A stretch of DNA of 64,000 nucleotides from positions 3,844,001 to 3,908,000 of the forward strand of contig NZ_CP071868.1 of NCBI RefSeq assembly GCF_017569225.1, given 5' to 3'. Under the pieces are notes generated by a model that saw only the letters and a program-made list of their open reading frames with translations, was not told the origin of the DNA and searched no databases. Position 1 is the first letter of the stretch; every line of letters begins with the position of its first letter. Source of the DNA: Pengzhenrongella sicca (GTDB lineage Bacteria; Actinomycetota; Actinomycetes; Actinomycetales; Cellulomonadaceae). The position numbers and the translations under genes were made by a program. This document shows, piece by piece, positions 24,589 through 32,740 of this stretch.

Positions 24589-26145
24589 ATGGCTTACGAG
24601 GACCCCGCCGGCGAACGCAGCCGGCGCGCCCAGATCCGGCCCACGAAGCAGCGGGCGGAGAACCACCTGATCGCGCGGCCCGGCGTCGTCGGCGTCGACA
24701 TCGGCGAGAAGATGAGCGGCGGCGAGCGCACCGGCCAGCAGTCGATCGTCGTGTACGTCGCGAGCAAGCGGGACGCGAGCGAGATCCCCGCCGACGAGCT
24801 CGTGCCGCGCGAGATCGACGGCATCCCGACCGACGTCGTCGAGAAGCGGATCCGGCTCCTGTCCGAGCCCATCGACGCCGCCCGGCTGCTGCCGCCCTCC
24901 GAGCTCGTGGACGCCGGCCTGTACCGGCCCGTCGTCGGCGGCGTCAGCCTCGGCCCCGAGCAGCCCGTCTATCGGGTCGCCCCCGACGTCGCCAAGCCCG
25001 GCTACTACGCGTACTCCGGCACGATCGCGGCGATCGTCGTGGATCGCCTGTCCGGCCTCGCGCTCGCCCTCACGAACGCCCACGTCGCCGCGCCGACGCC
25101 CCTGTGGAAGCGCGGCGACGTGCAGGTCCAGCCCTCACGCGGGGACGACGGCGCCGCGGCCGGGCACCGCTTCGGGACCCTCGCGCGCGCCGAGCTGACC
25201 GACGAGGTCGACGGCGCGGTCATCCTGCTCGACCCCGGGACGGCGTACCACCCGTCGATTGCGGGCATCGGCGACGTCACGGGCCACGCCGCCGCCGTCG
25301 TCGGCGCGCCGGTGCGCAAGCGCGGCCGCACGACCGGGCTGAGCCACGGCCGGGTCCGCTCGCTCGACCTGACGGTCGAGCTCGACTTCGGCACCGGGAT
25401 CGGCAAGCGGACGCTGCGCAACCAGATCTCGATCGACTCGACGCCCGGGGAGGGCTGGTTCTCCAACGGCGGCGACTCGGGCTCGGCGGTCGTCGACGCC
25501 GACCAGCGCGTCGTCGGCCTGCTGTTCGCGGGCGACGAGGACGGCGACTTCAGCATCGCGAACCCGATCCAGGCCGTGCTCGACGCGCTGGACGTCGACC
25601 TGCTGGTCGCCCCGAGCGCACAGGTCGCGAGCGGCTCGGGGTATGCGGGCTCGGGGTATGCGGGCTCGGGGTATGCGGGTGCGGGGTCGGCCGCCGCGGC
25701 GGGTGCTGCGGGAGCCGCTGCGGCCGGCGGCGGGTACTCGGCTCGGCCGAGCCGGCCCGGGCCTGTGGACCGCGAGAAGGTGTCGGTGGGCGCGCACAGC
25801 AACGGCACGAGCGCGGGCGACGGCGTCGCAGCGCAACCGTTCACCCAGCCGTTCACCCAGCCGTTCACGCAACCCTTCACGCAGCCGGTGATGCAGCCCT
25901 TCACCCAACCGTTCACGCAGCCATTCACGCAGCCATTCACGCAGCCATTCACGCAGCCCTTCACGCAACCGTTGATGCAGCCCTTCACCCAGCCATTCAC
26001 GCAACCGTTCACGCAACCGTTCACGCAGCCGGTGTTGCACCCGTTCACGCAGCCGGCGACCCACCCGTCGGCGGCCGGAGGCGCGGGCGACCTCCGATCG
26101 GCCTTCTGGTCGGGCTACCTCTACGCCCTCGACCAGCTCGCCTGA
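24589..26145 (+). CDS. Cytoplasmic trypsin-like serine peptidase with PFTQ tetrapeptide-repeat tail
   Basis: A 518-residue protein without signal peptide. Residues 1-110 form a conserved entry domain (ENHLIARPGVVGVDIGEKMS, IVVYVASKRDASEIP, DGIPTDVVE). A chymotrypsin-fold domain follows at about 135-345, with the triad H165 (LTNAHVAAP), D208 (EVDGAVILL) and S297 (NGGDSGSAVVD) all present. Then comes a GSGYA triplet repeat (about 349-364), a Gly/Ala linker, a block of 19 tetrapeptides (417-492), and a distinct aromatic C-terminus FWSGYLYALDQLA. The ATG at 24589 follows AGGAGG by six bases; upstream in-frame codons lack any similarity. It is divergent from the sigma/CHAT operon, which suggests co-regulation. 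The tail may be a binding platform or a cleavage substrate; unknown. Confidence 0.88.
   Translation: MAYEDPAGERSRRAQIRPTKQRAENHLIARPGVVGVDIGEKMSGGERTGQQSIVVYVASKRDASEIPADELVPREIDGIPTDVVEKRIRLLSEPIDAARLLPPSELVDAGLYRPVVGGVSLGPEQPVYRVAPDVAKPGYYAYSGTIAAIVVDRLSGLALALTNAHVAAPTPLWKRGDVQVQPSRGDDGAAAGHRFGTLARAELTDEVDGAVILLDPGTAYHPSIAGIGDVTGHAAAVVGAPVRKRGRTTGLSHGRVRSLDLTVELDFGTGIGKRTLRNQISIDSTPGEGWFSNGGDSGSAVVDADQRVVGLLFAGDEDGDFSIANPIQAVLDALDVDLLVAPSAQVASGSGYAGSGYAGSGYAGAGSAAAAGAAGAAAAGGGYSARPSRPGPVDREKVSVGAHSNGTSAGDGVAAQPFTQPFTQPFTQPFTQPVMQPFTQPFTQPFTQPFTQPFTQPFTQPLMQPFTQPFTQPFTQPFTQPVLHPFTQPATHPSAAGGAGDLRSAFWSGYLYALDQLA
25837..26064 (+). repeat. 12-bp coding tandem repeat encoding PFTQ units
   Basis: Nineteen consecutive 12-nt units encode tetrapeptides: fifteen exact PFTQ plus variants PVMQ, PLMQ, PVLH and PATH. 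Synonymous positions vary (CCG/CCA/CCC, CAG/CAA), so selection on the peptide rather than recent slippage alone maintains it. The variants fall after 4, then 6, then 4 exact units, giving a coarse higher-order pattern. Confidence 0.95.
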
Positions 26146-26157
26146 CGGCGCCCGCTC

Positions 26158-26206
26158 ACGTTTGGGCCGAATCCGTGCGGCTTCCGCACCGATCTGGCCC
26201 AAACGT
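26158..26206. repeat. Two-tier hairpin at the right edge of the CHAT module
   Basis: Outer arms ACGTTTGGGCC / GGCCCAAACGT (26158-26168 with 26196-26206) enclose an inner hairpin GTGCGG-CTT-CCGCAC (26175-26189). It lies 12 nt beyond the peptidase stop, at the convergent junction with rplA. The inner core, with GAATC just before it, recurs at 40459-40517 with unrelated outer arms. Likely a bidirectional terminator. Confidence 0.65.
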
Positions 26207-26220
26207 CGCTGGGGTGAACG

Positions 26221-26259
26221 CAGCAGGGCCCCCGCGACGACGTCGCGGGGGCCCTGCTG
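26221..26259 (-). terminator. Terminator after rplA
   Basis: A perfect 18-bp inverted repeat (26221-26238 with 26242-26259; stem CAGCAGGGCCCCCGCGAC) with a three-base loop, 13 nt beyond the rplA stop. No U-tract on the transcribed strand. It is placed back-to-back with the two-tier hairpin serving the convergent peptidase gene. Confidence 0.75.
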
Positions 26260-26272
26260 GGTGGAGCGCTGG

Positions 26273-26992
26273 TCAGACTTCGGCGTCAGCCTCGGTCAGG
26301 TTCCGGGTCTTGTTCTGGTCGACCAGGATGCCAGGACCGTTCGTCGTCGACATCGTGGCCTTCGAGATGTAGCGACCCTTGGAAGCCGACGGCTTGAGCC
26401 GCAGGACCTCTTCGAGCGCCGCGCCATAGTTCTCGACGAGCTGGATATCGGTGAAGGAGACCTTGCCGACGATGAAGTGCAAGTTCGCGTGCTTGTCGAC
26501 GCGGAACTCGATCTTCCCGCCCTTGATCTCGTTCACGGCCTTCGCGACGTCCATCGTCACCGTGCCGGTCTTCGGGTTGGGCATGAGTCCGCGCGGACCC
26601 AGCACCTTGCCGAGACGCCCGACCTTGCCCATGAGGTCGGGGGTGGCAACGGCGGAGTCGAAGTCGGTAAACCCGGCTGCGACCCGCTCGATGAGCTCGT
26701 CGCCGCCGACGATGTCGGCGCCCGCTGCGCGCGCCTGCTCGGCACGGTCACCGGTCGCGAACACGAGGACGCGGGCGGTCTTACCGGTCCCGTGCGGGAG
26801 GTTGACCGTTCCGCGGACCATCTGGTCCGACTTGCGGGGGTCGACGCCGAGGCGGAACGCGACCTCGACGGTCGCGTCGAACTTGGCGATGGACGTCGCC
26901 TGGGCGAGCCGAACGGCTTCGAGGGGCGCGTACGCCCGGTCGGCCTCGATCTTCTCGGCGGCGGCCACGTAGGCCTTGCTGCGCTTGCTCAT
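26273..26992 (-). CDS. rplA: 50S ribosomal protein L1
   Basis: L1 forms the mobile stalk at the E site. The 239-residue product begins [19 protein letters not shown] and contains [35 protein letters not shown] and the signature [22 protein letters not shown]. The ATG at 26992 is chosen because the family starts there. It is 139 nt downstream of rplK. Confidence 0.97.
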   Translation of the reverse strand: MSKRSKAYVAAAEKIEADRAYAPLEAVRLAQATSIAKFDATVEVAFRLGVDPRKSDQMVRGTVNLPHGTGKTARVLVFATGDRAEQARAAGADIVGGDELIERVAAGFTDFDSAVATPDLMGKVGRLGKVLGPRGLMPNPKTGTVTMDVAKAVNEIKGGKIEFRVDKHANLHFIVGKVSFTDIQLVENYGAALEEVLRLKPSASKGRYISKATMSTTNGPGILVDQNKTRNLTEADAEV

Positions 26993-27131
26993 CTGCTCTC
27001 TCCTTCTACGGCAGTTGTGGTCGACGGGCCTGCGCGGCCCTGCCACATCCCGGTCTGACGTTCAGCCCGGGTCACGGATACATCGGTGGTTCAGGTACTT
27101 CGGGTGGTGCGGGTACAGCGGGGCCGAACGC

Positions 27132-27572
27132 TCAGACGGAGACGCCCTCGACGTTGATGCCCATCGACCGGGCGGTGCCGGCGATGATCTTCTCGGCAGC
27201 GGCGAGGTCGTTGGCGTTGAGGTCCTCGAGCTTGACCGCGGCGATCTCGCTCACCTGGGCGGCCGTCAGCGTCGCAACCTTGACGGTGTGCGGCGTGGGC
27301 GAACCCTTCTCGACTCCGGCGGCCTTCTTGATGAGCTCCGCAGCCGGCGGGGTCTTCGTGATGAACGTGAAGGAACGGTCCTCGTAGATGGTGATCTCGA
27401 CGGGGATGACGTTCCCGCGCTGCGACTCGGTCGCGGCGTTGTACGCCTTGCAGAATTCCATGATGTTGACGCCGTGCTGGCCCAGGGCGGGGCCGATGGG
27501 CGGCGCCGGCGTAGCGGCTCCGGCCTTGATCTGGAGCTTGATCAGGCCAGAGACCTTCTTCTTCGGGGGCAT
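27132..27572 (-). CDS. rplK: 50S ribosomal protein L11
   Basis: L11 forms the GTPase-associated centre with 23S rRNA and is required for RelA activation in bacteria that use it. The 146-residue sequence starts [42 protein letters not shown], which is the diagnostic N-terminal domain with the proline-rich hinge that thiopeptides contact. The ATG at 27572 is 59 nt after the nusG stop. Confidence 0.97.
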   Translation of the reverse strand: MPPKKKVSGLIKLQIKAGAATPAPPIGPALGQHGVNIMEFCKAYNAATESQRGNVIPVEITIYEDRSFTFITKTPPAAELIKKAAGVEKGSPTPHTVKVATLTAAQVSEIAAVKLEDLNANDLAAAEKIIAGTARSMGINVEGVSV

Positions 27573-27631
27573 GTCAGGTCCTTGCTTTTCGTGAACAGAC
27601 GGCGTCGCGCGACGTCGCCGGGTGGATCAGA

Positions 27632-28477
27632 TCAGATCTTGGCGACCTGGCTGAACGACAGCTCGACCGGGGTCTCCCGGCCGAAGATGGAGACGAGCAC
27701 CTTGAGCTTCTGGCTCTCGGCATTGATCTCGGAGATCGTGGCGGGCAGCGTGTCGAACGGCCCATCGGTGACGGTGACGGACTCGCCGATCGTGAAGTCG
27801 ACCTTGATCTCGCTGAGCGCCTTCGCGGCGACCTGCGCCTGCGTCTTCGGCGCGAGCGTCGGGGCGAGCATCGAGAACACCTCGTTGAGCGTGAGCGGGA
27901 CCGGCTGGTGGGTGTGGCCCACGAAGCCCGTCACGCCGGGGGTGTGCCGGACGGCGCCCCACGACTCGTCGGTCAGGTCCATGCGGACGAGGACGTACCC
28001 CGGGATCCGGACGCGGCGCACGACCTTGCGCTGCGCGTTCTTGATCTCCGTGACCTCCTCCATGGGGACCTCCACCTGGTGGATGTAGTCCTCCATGTTC
28101 AGGCTCTGGGTGCGGTTCTCCAGGTTGACCTTCACGCGGTTCTCGTACCCGGCGTAGGAGTGGATCACGAACCAGTCGCCCGGCAGGCGCCGCAGATCGG
28201 ACTTGAACGCCTCGATCGGGTCGACCTCGGCCTCGTCGGCCTCGCCGTCGGCCGCACCCTCGGCGGGCTCGCCGTCGGCAGGCTCGCCCTCGGCCGCGAC
28301 GGGCTGGGCGACGGGAGCGTCTTCGTCCTCGCCGAGCACGGGACGCTCGACGACGTCCTCGGGCTCGTCGACGACGTCGGCGGGCGCTGTGACGTCGGCC
28401 TCGACCGACTCGACGGACGCGACGGTGTCCGCGAGCTCCGCCTCGACGGCGGGCGACTCCTGCGACTCCTGAGACAC
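27632..28477 (-). CDS. nusG: Transcription termination/antitermination factor NusG with acidic N-terminal extension
   Basis: NusG binds RNA polymerase and links it to Rho or to S10 on the ribosome. The GTG at 28477 ([11 protein letters not shown]) is preferred because AGCAGG precedes it; an ATG at 28507 has no good ribosome-binding site. The first roughly 95 residues are Glu/Asp/Ala-rich and disordered, a feature of actinobacterial NusG. The NGN domain ([17 protein letters not shown] ... GYVLVRMDL) and C-terminal KOW domain ([17 protein letters not shown] ... [10 protein letters not shown]) are intact. Confidence 0.95.
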   Translation of the reverse strand: MSQESQESPAVEAELADTVASVESVEADVTAPADVVDEPEDVVERPVLGEDEDAPVAQPVAAEGEPADGEPAEGAADGEADEAEVDPIEAFKSDLRRLPGDWFVIHSYAGYENRVKVNLENRTQSLNMEDYIHQVEVPMEEVTEIKNAQRKVVRRVRIPGYVLVRMDLTDESWGAVRHTPGVTGFVGHTHQPVPLTLNEVFSMLAPTLAPKTQAQVAAKALSEIKVDFTIGESVTVTDGPFDTLPATISEINAESQKLKVLVSIFGRETPVELSFSQVAKI

Positions 28478-28558
28478 GTCCGGACCTGCTTTCTGAAGAC
28501 CATCAACCATGAACAAGCACAACTCTCAGCTCAATACGACAGGGGGTGGGCGCCGGGC

Positions 28559-28849
28559 TCAGCCGCCGAAGACCCAGAGCGTGACCTTCCCGATGCCCAG
28601 GTCGAGCACGGTGACGAACGCCATCACGACGAGGACGAACACCATCACGACCGAGGTGTAGGACACCAGCTCCGAGCGCGTCGGGCGAACGACCTTCTTG
28701 AGCTCCGCGACCACCTGGCGCAAGAACAGCGCGATCCGCGCGAAGAGGCCGAGCTTCTCGTCGTCCTTGCGGCCGCTGCGGGCAGGCTTCGCACTGTCGG
28801 CGGCCGTGTCATCGGCGCCGGACGCCGCAGTGAATGCGGAATCGCTCAC
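28559..28849 (-). CDS. secE: Preprotein translocase subunit SecE
   Basis: SecE clamps SecY in the SecYEG channel. The 96-residue single-pass form has a roughly 30-residue disordered N-terminus, the amphipathic conserved helix [21 protein letters not shown], and one membrane segment (about 65-88, [20 protein letters not shown]). The start is GTG at 28849. It precedes nusG by 81 nt and follows tRNA-Trp, the classical order. Confidence 0.95.
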   Translation of the reverse strand: MSDSAFTAASGADDTAADSAKPARSGRKDDEKLGLFARIALFLRQVVAELKKVVRPTRSELVSYTSVVMVFVLVVMAFVTVLDLGIGKVTLWVFGG

Positions 28850-29002
28850 AGTTGGTCCCTAGGTCTCGTCCGCGTTGTCTCAGCTGTCACGTGCCGTCGC
28901 CACCTCGCGGCGACGACGCCGCCCCGGCAACTCGCCCGGGTCCGGGTTCAGCGTGGTGTGCCCAGGCCGACCGTTGCCGGTCGACCTGGTGCACCACGTG
29001 CG

Positions 29003-29075
29003 CAGGGCAGGCGAGACTCGAACTCGCAACCGCCGGTTTTGGAGACCGGTGCGCTACCAATTGCGCCACTGCCCT
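29003..29075 (-). tRNA. tRNA-Trp (anticodon CCA)
   Basis: A 73-nt cloverleaf on the minus strand: acceptor AGGGCAG/CTGCCCT, D-arm with GCGCAATTGGTAGCGC, anticodon stem-loop CCGGTCTCCAAAACCGG with CCA, T-arm GTTCGAGTC, discriminator G. No CCA is encoded. It sits just upstream of secE, the standard location in actinobacteria. Confidence 0.95.
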
Positions 29076-29110
29076 TCGGAAGCCCGGTCCACCCTGACCA
29101 GCACCCCGAA

Positions 29111-29129
29111 CGAGCAGGTTACCTGCTCG
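29111..29129. promoter_or_regulatory. Perfect palindrome between tRNA-Trp and the aminotransferase gene
   Basis: CGAGCAGGT-T-ACCTGCTCG: 9-bp arms around one base, in the 137-nt divergent gap between tRNA-Trp and the aminotransferase gene. It could be an operator, or it could act as a cruciform or RNA hairpin; no regulator gene is adjacent. Confidence 0.45.
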
Positions 29130-29212
29130 CGGGCACAACTGATCATGGCGGACGTCAACCACCGGTGAGTCACTCTACGCGAGGACCCGGCACGGGTCGA
29201 ACCGGTGCCAAG

Positions 29213-30451
29213 ATGGCAGGTGTGAGCGAACACACCCACCCCCCCGTCCAGACGTCCACCCGCCCCCGGGTCTCCGCGCGGCTGGCGGCGATCGCCGAGT
29301 CGGCGACCCTCGCGGTCGACGCCAAGGCCAAGGCGCTCAAGGCCGCCGGCCGCCCGGTGATCGGCTTCGGCGCCGGCGAGCCGGACTTCCCCACCCCGGC
29401 GTACATCGTGGCCGCGGCCGTGGCGGCCGCGGCCGTGCCGGCGAACCACCACTACACCCCTGCCGCTGGCCTTCCCGCGCTGCGCGCCGCGATCGCCGCG
29501 AAGACGCTGCGGGACTCGGGCTACGAGGTCGCGCCGTCGTCGGTGCTCGTGACGAACGGCGGCAAGCAGGCGGTCTACCAGGCGTTCGCCGCGATCGTTG
29601 ACCCCGGCGACGAGGTGCTCCTGCCCGCGCCGTACTGGACCACCTACCCCGAGGCGATCCGGCTGGCCGGCGGCGTTCCCGTCGAGGTGTTCGCCGGGGT
29701 GGACCAGGGTTACCTGGTCACGGTCGAGCAGCTCGAGGCGGCCCGCACCGAGCGCACCAAGGCGCTGCTGTTCTGCTCGCCCTCGAACCCGACCGGCGCC
29801 GTCTACTCCCCCGACCAGACCGCCGCGATCGGCCGCTGGGCACTCGAGCACGGCGTCTGGGTCATCACGGACGAGATCTACGAGCACCTGATCTACGACG
29901 ACGCGGTGTTCACCCCGATCGTCCGCGCCGTCCCCGAGCTTGCTGACACCACGATCGTGCTCAACGGCGTGGCCAAGACCTACGCGATGACCGGCTGGCG
30001 GGTCGGCTGGATGATCGGGCCGCCCGACGTGATCAAGGCCGCCACCAACCTGCAGTCCCACCTGACCTCGAACGTCGCGAACGTGTCGCAGGCCGCCGCG
30101 ATCGCCGCGGTGACCGGCGACCTGTCCGCGGTCGACGAGATGCGCACGGCGTTCGACCGGCGCCGGCGCACGATGGTCGAGATGCTCAACGCGATCGACG
30201 GCGTCGTGTGCCCCATGCCCACCGGGGCGTTCTACGCCTACCCGAGCGTCGAGGGCGTGCTCGGCCGCACGTTCGGTGGCGTCACGCCGACGACGTCGGC
30301 CGAGCTCGCGACGCTCATCCTCGAGCAGGCGGAGGTCGCCGTCGTGCCCGGTGAGGCGTTCGGGCCGAGCGGGTTCCTGCGGCTGTCGTACGCCCTGAGC
30401 GACGCCGACCTCGCCGAGGGCGTCGGGCGGATCCAGCGCCTGCTCGCCTGA
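29213..30451 (+). CDS. aspC: Pyridoxal-phosphate aspartate aminotransferase (class I)
   Basis: Transfers the amino group of aspartate (or a related amino acid) to 2-oxoglutarate. The 412-residue fold-type I enzyme has [15 protein letters not shown], the NPTGAVYS loop ([11 protein letters not shown]), the [10 protein letters not shown] segment and the PLP lysine K255 in [17 protein letters not shown]. Its sequence most resembles the bacterial 1-gamma subgroup. I chose ATG 29213; a GTG at 29222 is equally possible and neither has a strong ribosome-binding site. It lies divergent from tRNA-Trp-secE, a linkage seen in other actinobacteria. Exact substrate preference is not decidable. Confidence 0.88.
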   Translation: MAGVSEHTHPPVQTSTRPRVSARLAAIAESATLAVDAKAKALKAAGRPVIGFGAGEPDFPTPAYIVAAAVAAAAVPANHHYTPAAGLPALRAAIAAKTLRDSGYEVAPSSVLVTNGGKQAVYQAFAAIVDPGDEVLLPAPYWTTYPEAIRLAGGVPVEVFAGVDQGYLVTVEQLEAARTERTKALLFCSPSNPTGAVYSPDQTAAIGRWALEHGVWVITDEIYEHLIYDDAVFTPIVRAVPELADTTIVLNGVAKTYAMTGWRVGWMIGPPDVIKAATNLQSHLTSNVANVSQAAAIAAVTGDLSAVDEMRTAFDRRRRTMVEMLNAIDGVVCPMPTGAFYAYPSVEGVLGRTFGGVTPTTSAELATLILEQAEVAVVPGEAFGPSGFLRLSYALSDADLAEGVGRIQRLLA

Positions 30452-30486
30452 CGACGACGCCGGCAGTCGGCTGACGTCGCTTCCCG

Positions 30487-30508
30487 CCCCGGCCCCGGAC
30501 GGCCGGGG
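30487..30508 (+). terminator. Putative terminator after the aminotransferase gene
   Basis: CCCCGGCC-CCGGAC-GGCCGGGG: a perfect 8-bp stem with six-base loop, 35 nt after the stop codon. No U-tract. It stands just before the control region of the next gene. Confidence 0.55.
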
Positions 30509-30532
30509 TAGGGCGGCGGCCCGGCCGGGCCG

Positions 30533-30566
30533 CTCTCACGAGGCTCTCATCTGGGTCCGGGATACT
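30533..30566 (+). promoter_or_regulatory. Direct-repeat operator and -10 box of the secreted-protein/two-component operon
   Basis: CTCTCA occurs at 30533-30538 and again at 30544-30549, exactly 11 bp apart (one helical turn), the arrangement bound by OmpR/PhoB-type regulators. A -10 GATACT (30561-30566) follows; it begins 11 nt after the second repeat, so the repeats occupy the -35 position as in class II activation. The ATG at 30573 is six bases past the -10, so the transcript is probably leaderless. Similar repeats stand at 34155-34190. Confidence 0.6.
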
Positions 30567-30572
30567 CGTCGG

Positions 30573-31133
30573 ATGCGTCATGTCCGCAGGCCCGTCGCGC
30601 TCGGCACCGCAGCCGTGGTGCTCATCGGCGCGCTCGGCGCGACGGTCGCTGGCGGCGGGGTTGCACGCCCGGAGTCCCCGCTCGGCGGCGGCGTCGTCCT
30701 CACGGCGCGGACGGCCGCCGCCCCGGGCGGTCCAGCCACCGCCACCCCGCCCCCTGACCGAGGTCCAGCGGGCGCGCCGCAGGCCGAGCCCGCCGTCGCT
30801 CCCGAGGCCGCCTCTGCCGCCGGGACTGCTCCCGCCGCCGGCGCCGAGCCCGCCGACGACGCACCTGCCGTATCCGAGGCCGCCGACGCCGAGCCGGTGG
30901 CCGAGCCCGTCGCGATCGCGGCCCCCGAGCCCGTCGCCGCAGCGCCCGCCGCCGGCGCAGACGCGTCGTCCGGTTCCGGCGCCCCCCGCGAGCGCTCGAC
31001 CGACTCCGTCGACCAGGGCGGATGGGGCGACCGCGACGGGTCTGGCACGCGCTCCGGCGACGGGTCGGGCGACCGTTCCGGCGACGGGTCGGCCGACCGG
31101 TCCAGCGAGTCGAACGATCGCCACGGGCAGTGA
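30573..31133 (+). CDS. Secreted Ala/Pro-rich protein with charged Ser/Gly/Asp tail
   Basis: A 186-residue protein of unrecognised family. An N-terminal signal sequence (RRPVALGTAAVVLIGALGATVAGGGVA) is followed by a disordered Ala/Pro/Glu region (AEPVAEPVAIAAPEPVAAAP) and a hydrophilic tail rich in Asp, Arg, Ser and Gly ending NDRHGQ. It overlaps the histidine kinase start by four bases (GTGA), so it is first in a three-gene operon with the two-component system. The same architecture recurs in the convergent gene at 33518-34084. It may be the sensed or output component of the system; function unknown. Confidence 0.7.
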   Translation: MRHVRRPVALGTAAVVLIGALGATVAGGGVARPESPLGGGVVLTARTAAAPGGPATATPPPDRGPAGAPQAEPAVAPEAASAAGTAPAAGAEPADDAPAVSEAADAEPVAEPVAIAAPEPVAAAPAAGADASSGSGAPRERSTDSVDQGGWGDRDGSGTRSGDGSGDRSGDGSADRSSESNDRHGQ

Positions 31134-32740
31134 GGGGCCGCGCTGTGCGCGGGCTCGCGTGGTGTCGCGGCCGCCAGCGCCGCATGACGGTCCGGGTGCG
31201 CGTGCTCGCCGCGGTGCTCGCCCTCGCCGCACTGGCGATGGCGATCGCCGGCGCGACCTCGACGGTCGTCCAGACCCGGCGCACGGACGCGCGCATCGAC
31301 GACTCGCTCGGCCGTGCGGCCCAGGACCTGCGCGACTTCGCCCGGACCGATCTCGATCCCGCGACCGGCGAGCCGTTCGCGGACCTGGCTGACCTGCTGT
31401 ACCTCGCCGTCCAGCGGCGCGCGCCCGCGGCGAACGAGGGCGCGCTCGCCCTGGTCGACGGTCGGGAGACGTGGCTCGCGGCCCGCACCGTGAGCCTGCG
31501 CCTCGAGGACGACCCCGAGCTCATGGCCGTGCTGCGCACGCTCGACCCGGCGACGGCGCCACGCCTGCGCACGCAGTCGACCGCGACGACCCAGTACCGC
31601 TTCGTCGCGCTCCCGGTCTCCGTCAGCGGGGACCCGGCGCAGGGGTTCTTCGTCGTCGCGGTGGACCGGAGCGCGGAGCACCGGGCGCTCATGGACTCGC
31701 TGCGCGGGTCCCTCGTCGTCTCGCTCGGCTCGCTCCTGATCATCGGCGCCGTCGGGTGGCTCGTCGTCGGCGGCCTCCTCCGGCCGGTGCGGCTGCTGCG
31801 CGACACCGCCCAGCGGATCACGGAGACCGACCTGACCGAGCGCATCGCGGTTACCGGCCGCGACGACCTGTCCGACCTCGCGCGCACCGTCAACGCCATG
31901 CTGGACCGGCTCCAGCGCGCCGTCGAGTCCCAGCGCGACCTGCTCGACGACGTCGGGCACGAGCTCCGCACCCCGCTCACCATCGTCCGGGGCCACCTCG
32001 AGCTGATGGACCCCGCCAACCCGGCCGACGCGCGCGCGACGCAGTCCCTCGCGCTGGCCGAGCTCGACCGGATGCACCGGCTGGTCGATGACCTCGCGAC
32101 CCTGGCAATCGTGGACCGGCCCGACTTCGTCCGGCCGCGGCCGACCGACCTCGGCCAGCTCACCGACGACGTGCTCGACAACGCGCGGCTGCTGGGCGAC
32201 CGGCGCTGGCAGGTCGAGGCCCGGGCGGACGCCGTCGTCGTCGTCGACGCCCAGCGCATCACCCAGGCCTGGCTGCAGCTGATCGCCAACGCCGTCCGGT
32301 ACTCGCCCGCGGGGTCCCGCGTGCGCGTCGGCAGCGCCGTCACCCACGGTCGTGTCCTGATCTGGGTGCACGACGACGGCGCGGGCGTCGCGGCGCAGGA
32401 CGCCGGCCGGATCTTCCAGCGGTTCGAGCGCGGAGCGCAGACGCGGGCCGCGCAGCGCGCGAACGGAGCCGGGCTGGGCCTGCCGATCGTCGCCGCGATC
32501 GCCGCGGCGCACGACGGCTCGGTCCGGCTCGAGCGGGCCCGGACCGACCAGCCCCCGACCGCGCCGGCGGCACCCCGGGAGCCCGACGCGTGGGGCCCGC
32601 TCGCGGGCGCCCGGTTCGTGCTCGACCTCCCGGCCGTGGAGATCCCCCGCGACGACGACCCCGTCGAGCTCGACCTCGACGCGCCCGGGCGGCCGGCGCC
32701 CGACCGCCGCCCCGGCGTCGAGCAGTCGGTGCCGCGATGA
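31130..32740 (+). CDS. Two-component sensor histidine kinase
   Basis: A 536-residue membrane sensor kinase. From the GTG at 31130, which overlaps the previous stop (GTGA), residues 1-18 are basic, then transmembrane 1 (about 19-47), an extracytoplasmic domain of about 145 residues (48-193), transmembrane 2 (about 194-218, SLGSLLIIGAVGWLVVGGLL), a HAMP domain, the dimerisation helix with phospho-acceptor H277 in DDVGHELRTPLT, and the ATPase domain with N-box ANAVRYSP, DDGAGV and NGAGLGLPIV. An alternative ATG at 31184 would give 518 residues and drop the basic N-terminus. The stop overlaps the regulator start as ATGA. Signal unknown. Confidence 0.92.
   Translation: MRGRAVRGLAWCRGRQRRMTVRVRVLAAVLALAALAMAIAGATSTVVQTRRTDARIDDSLGRAAQDLRDFARTDLDPATGEPFADLADLLYLAVQRRAPAANEGALALVDGRETWLAARTVSLRLEDDPELMAVLRTLDPATAPRLRTQSTATTQYRFVALPVSVSGDPAQGFFVVAVDRSAEHRALMDSLRGSLVVSLGSLLIIGAVGWLVVGGLLRPVRLLRDTAQRITETDLTERIAVTGRDDLSDLARTVNAMLDRLQRAVESQRDLLDDVGHELRTPLTIVRGHLELMDPANPADARATQSLALAELDRMHRLVDDLATLAIVDRPDFVRPRPTDLGQLTDDVLDNARLLGDRRWQVEARADAVVVVDAQRITQAWLQLIANAVRYSPAGSRVRVGSAVTHGRVLIWVHDDGAGVAAQDAGRIFQRFERGAQTRAAQRANGAGLGLPIVAAIAAAHDGSVRLERARTDQPPTAPAAPREPDAWGPLAGARFVLDLPAVEIPRDDDPVELDLDAPGRPAPDRRPGVEQSVPR

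Noticed and set aside
25837-26064. The 12-nt array as a possible CRISPR or minisatellite
   Set aside because: Units are back-to-back with no spacers, encode a uniform tetrapeptide in frame and vary mainly at silent sites. No cas genes nearby.
24487-26202. Antisense frames opposite the PFTQ peptidase with cysteine-rich repeats (VNGC units)
   Set aside because: They mirror the 12-nt PFTQ repeat in reverse and overlap a gene with a full catalytic triad and strong ribosome-binding site. No start signal supports them.
29213-30451. Longer start for the aminotransferase reaching back to position 27908
   Set aside because: The upstream codons run across secE, nusG and the tRNA on the opposite strand; no similarity, and the family begins close to ATG 29213.
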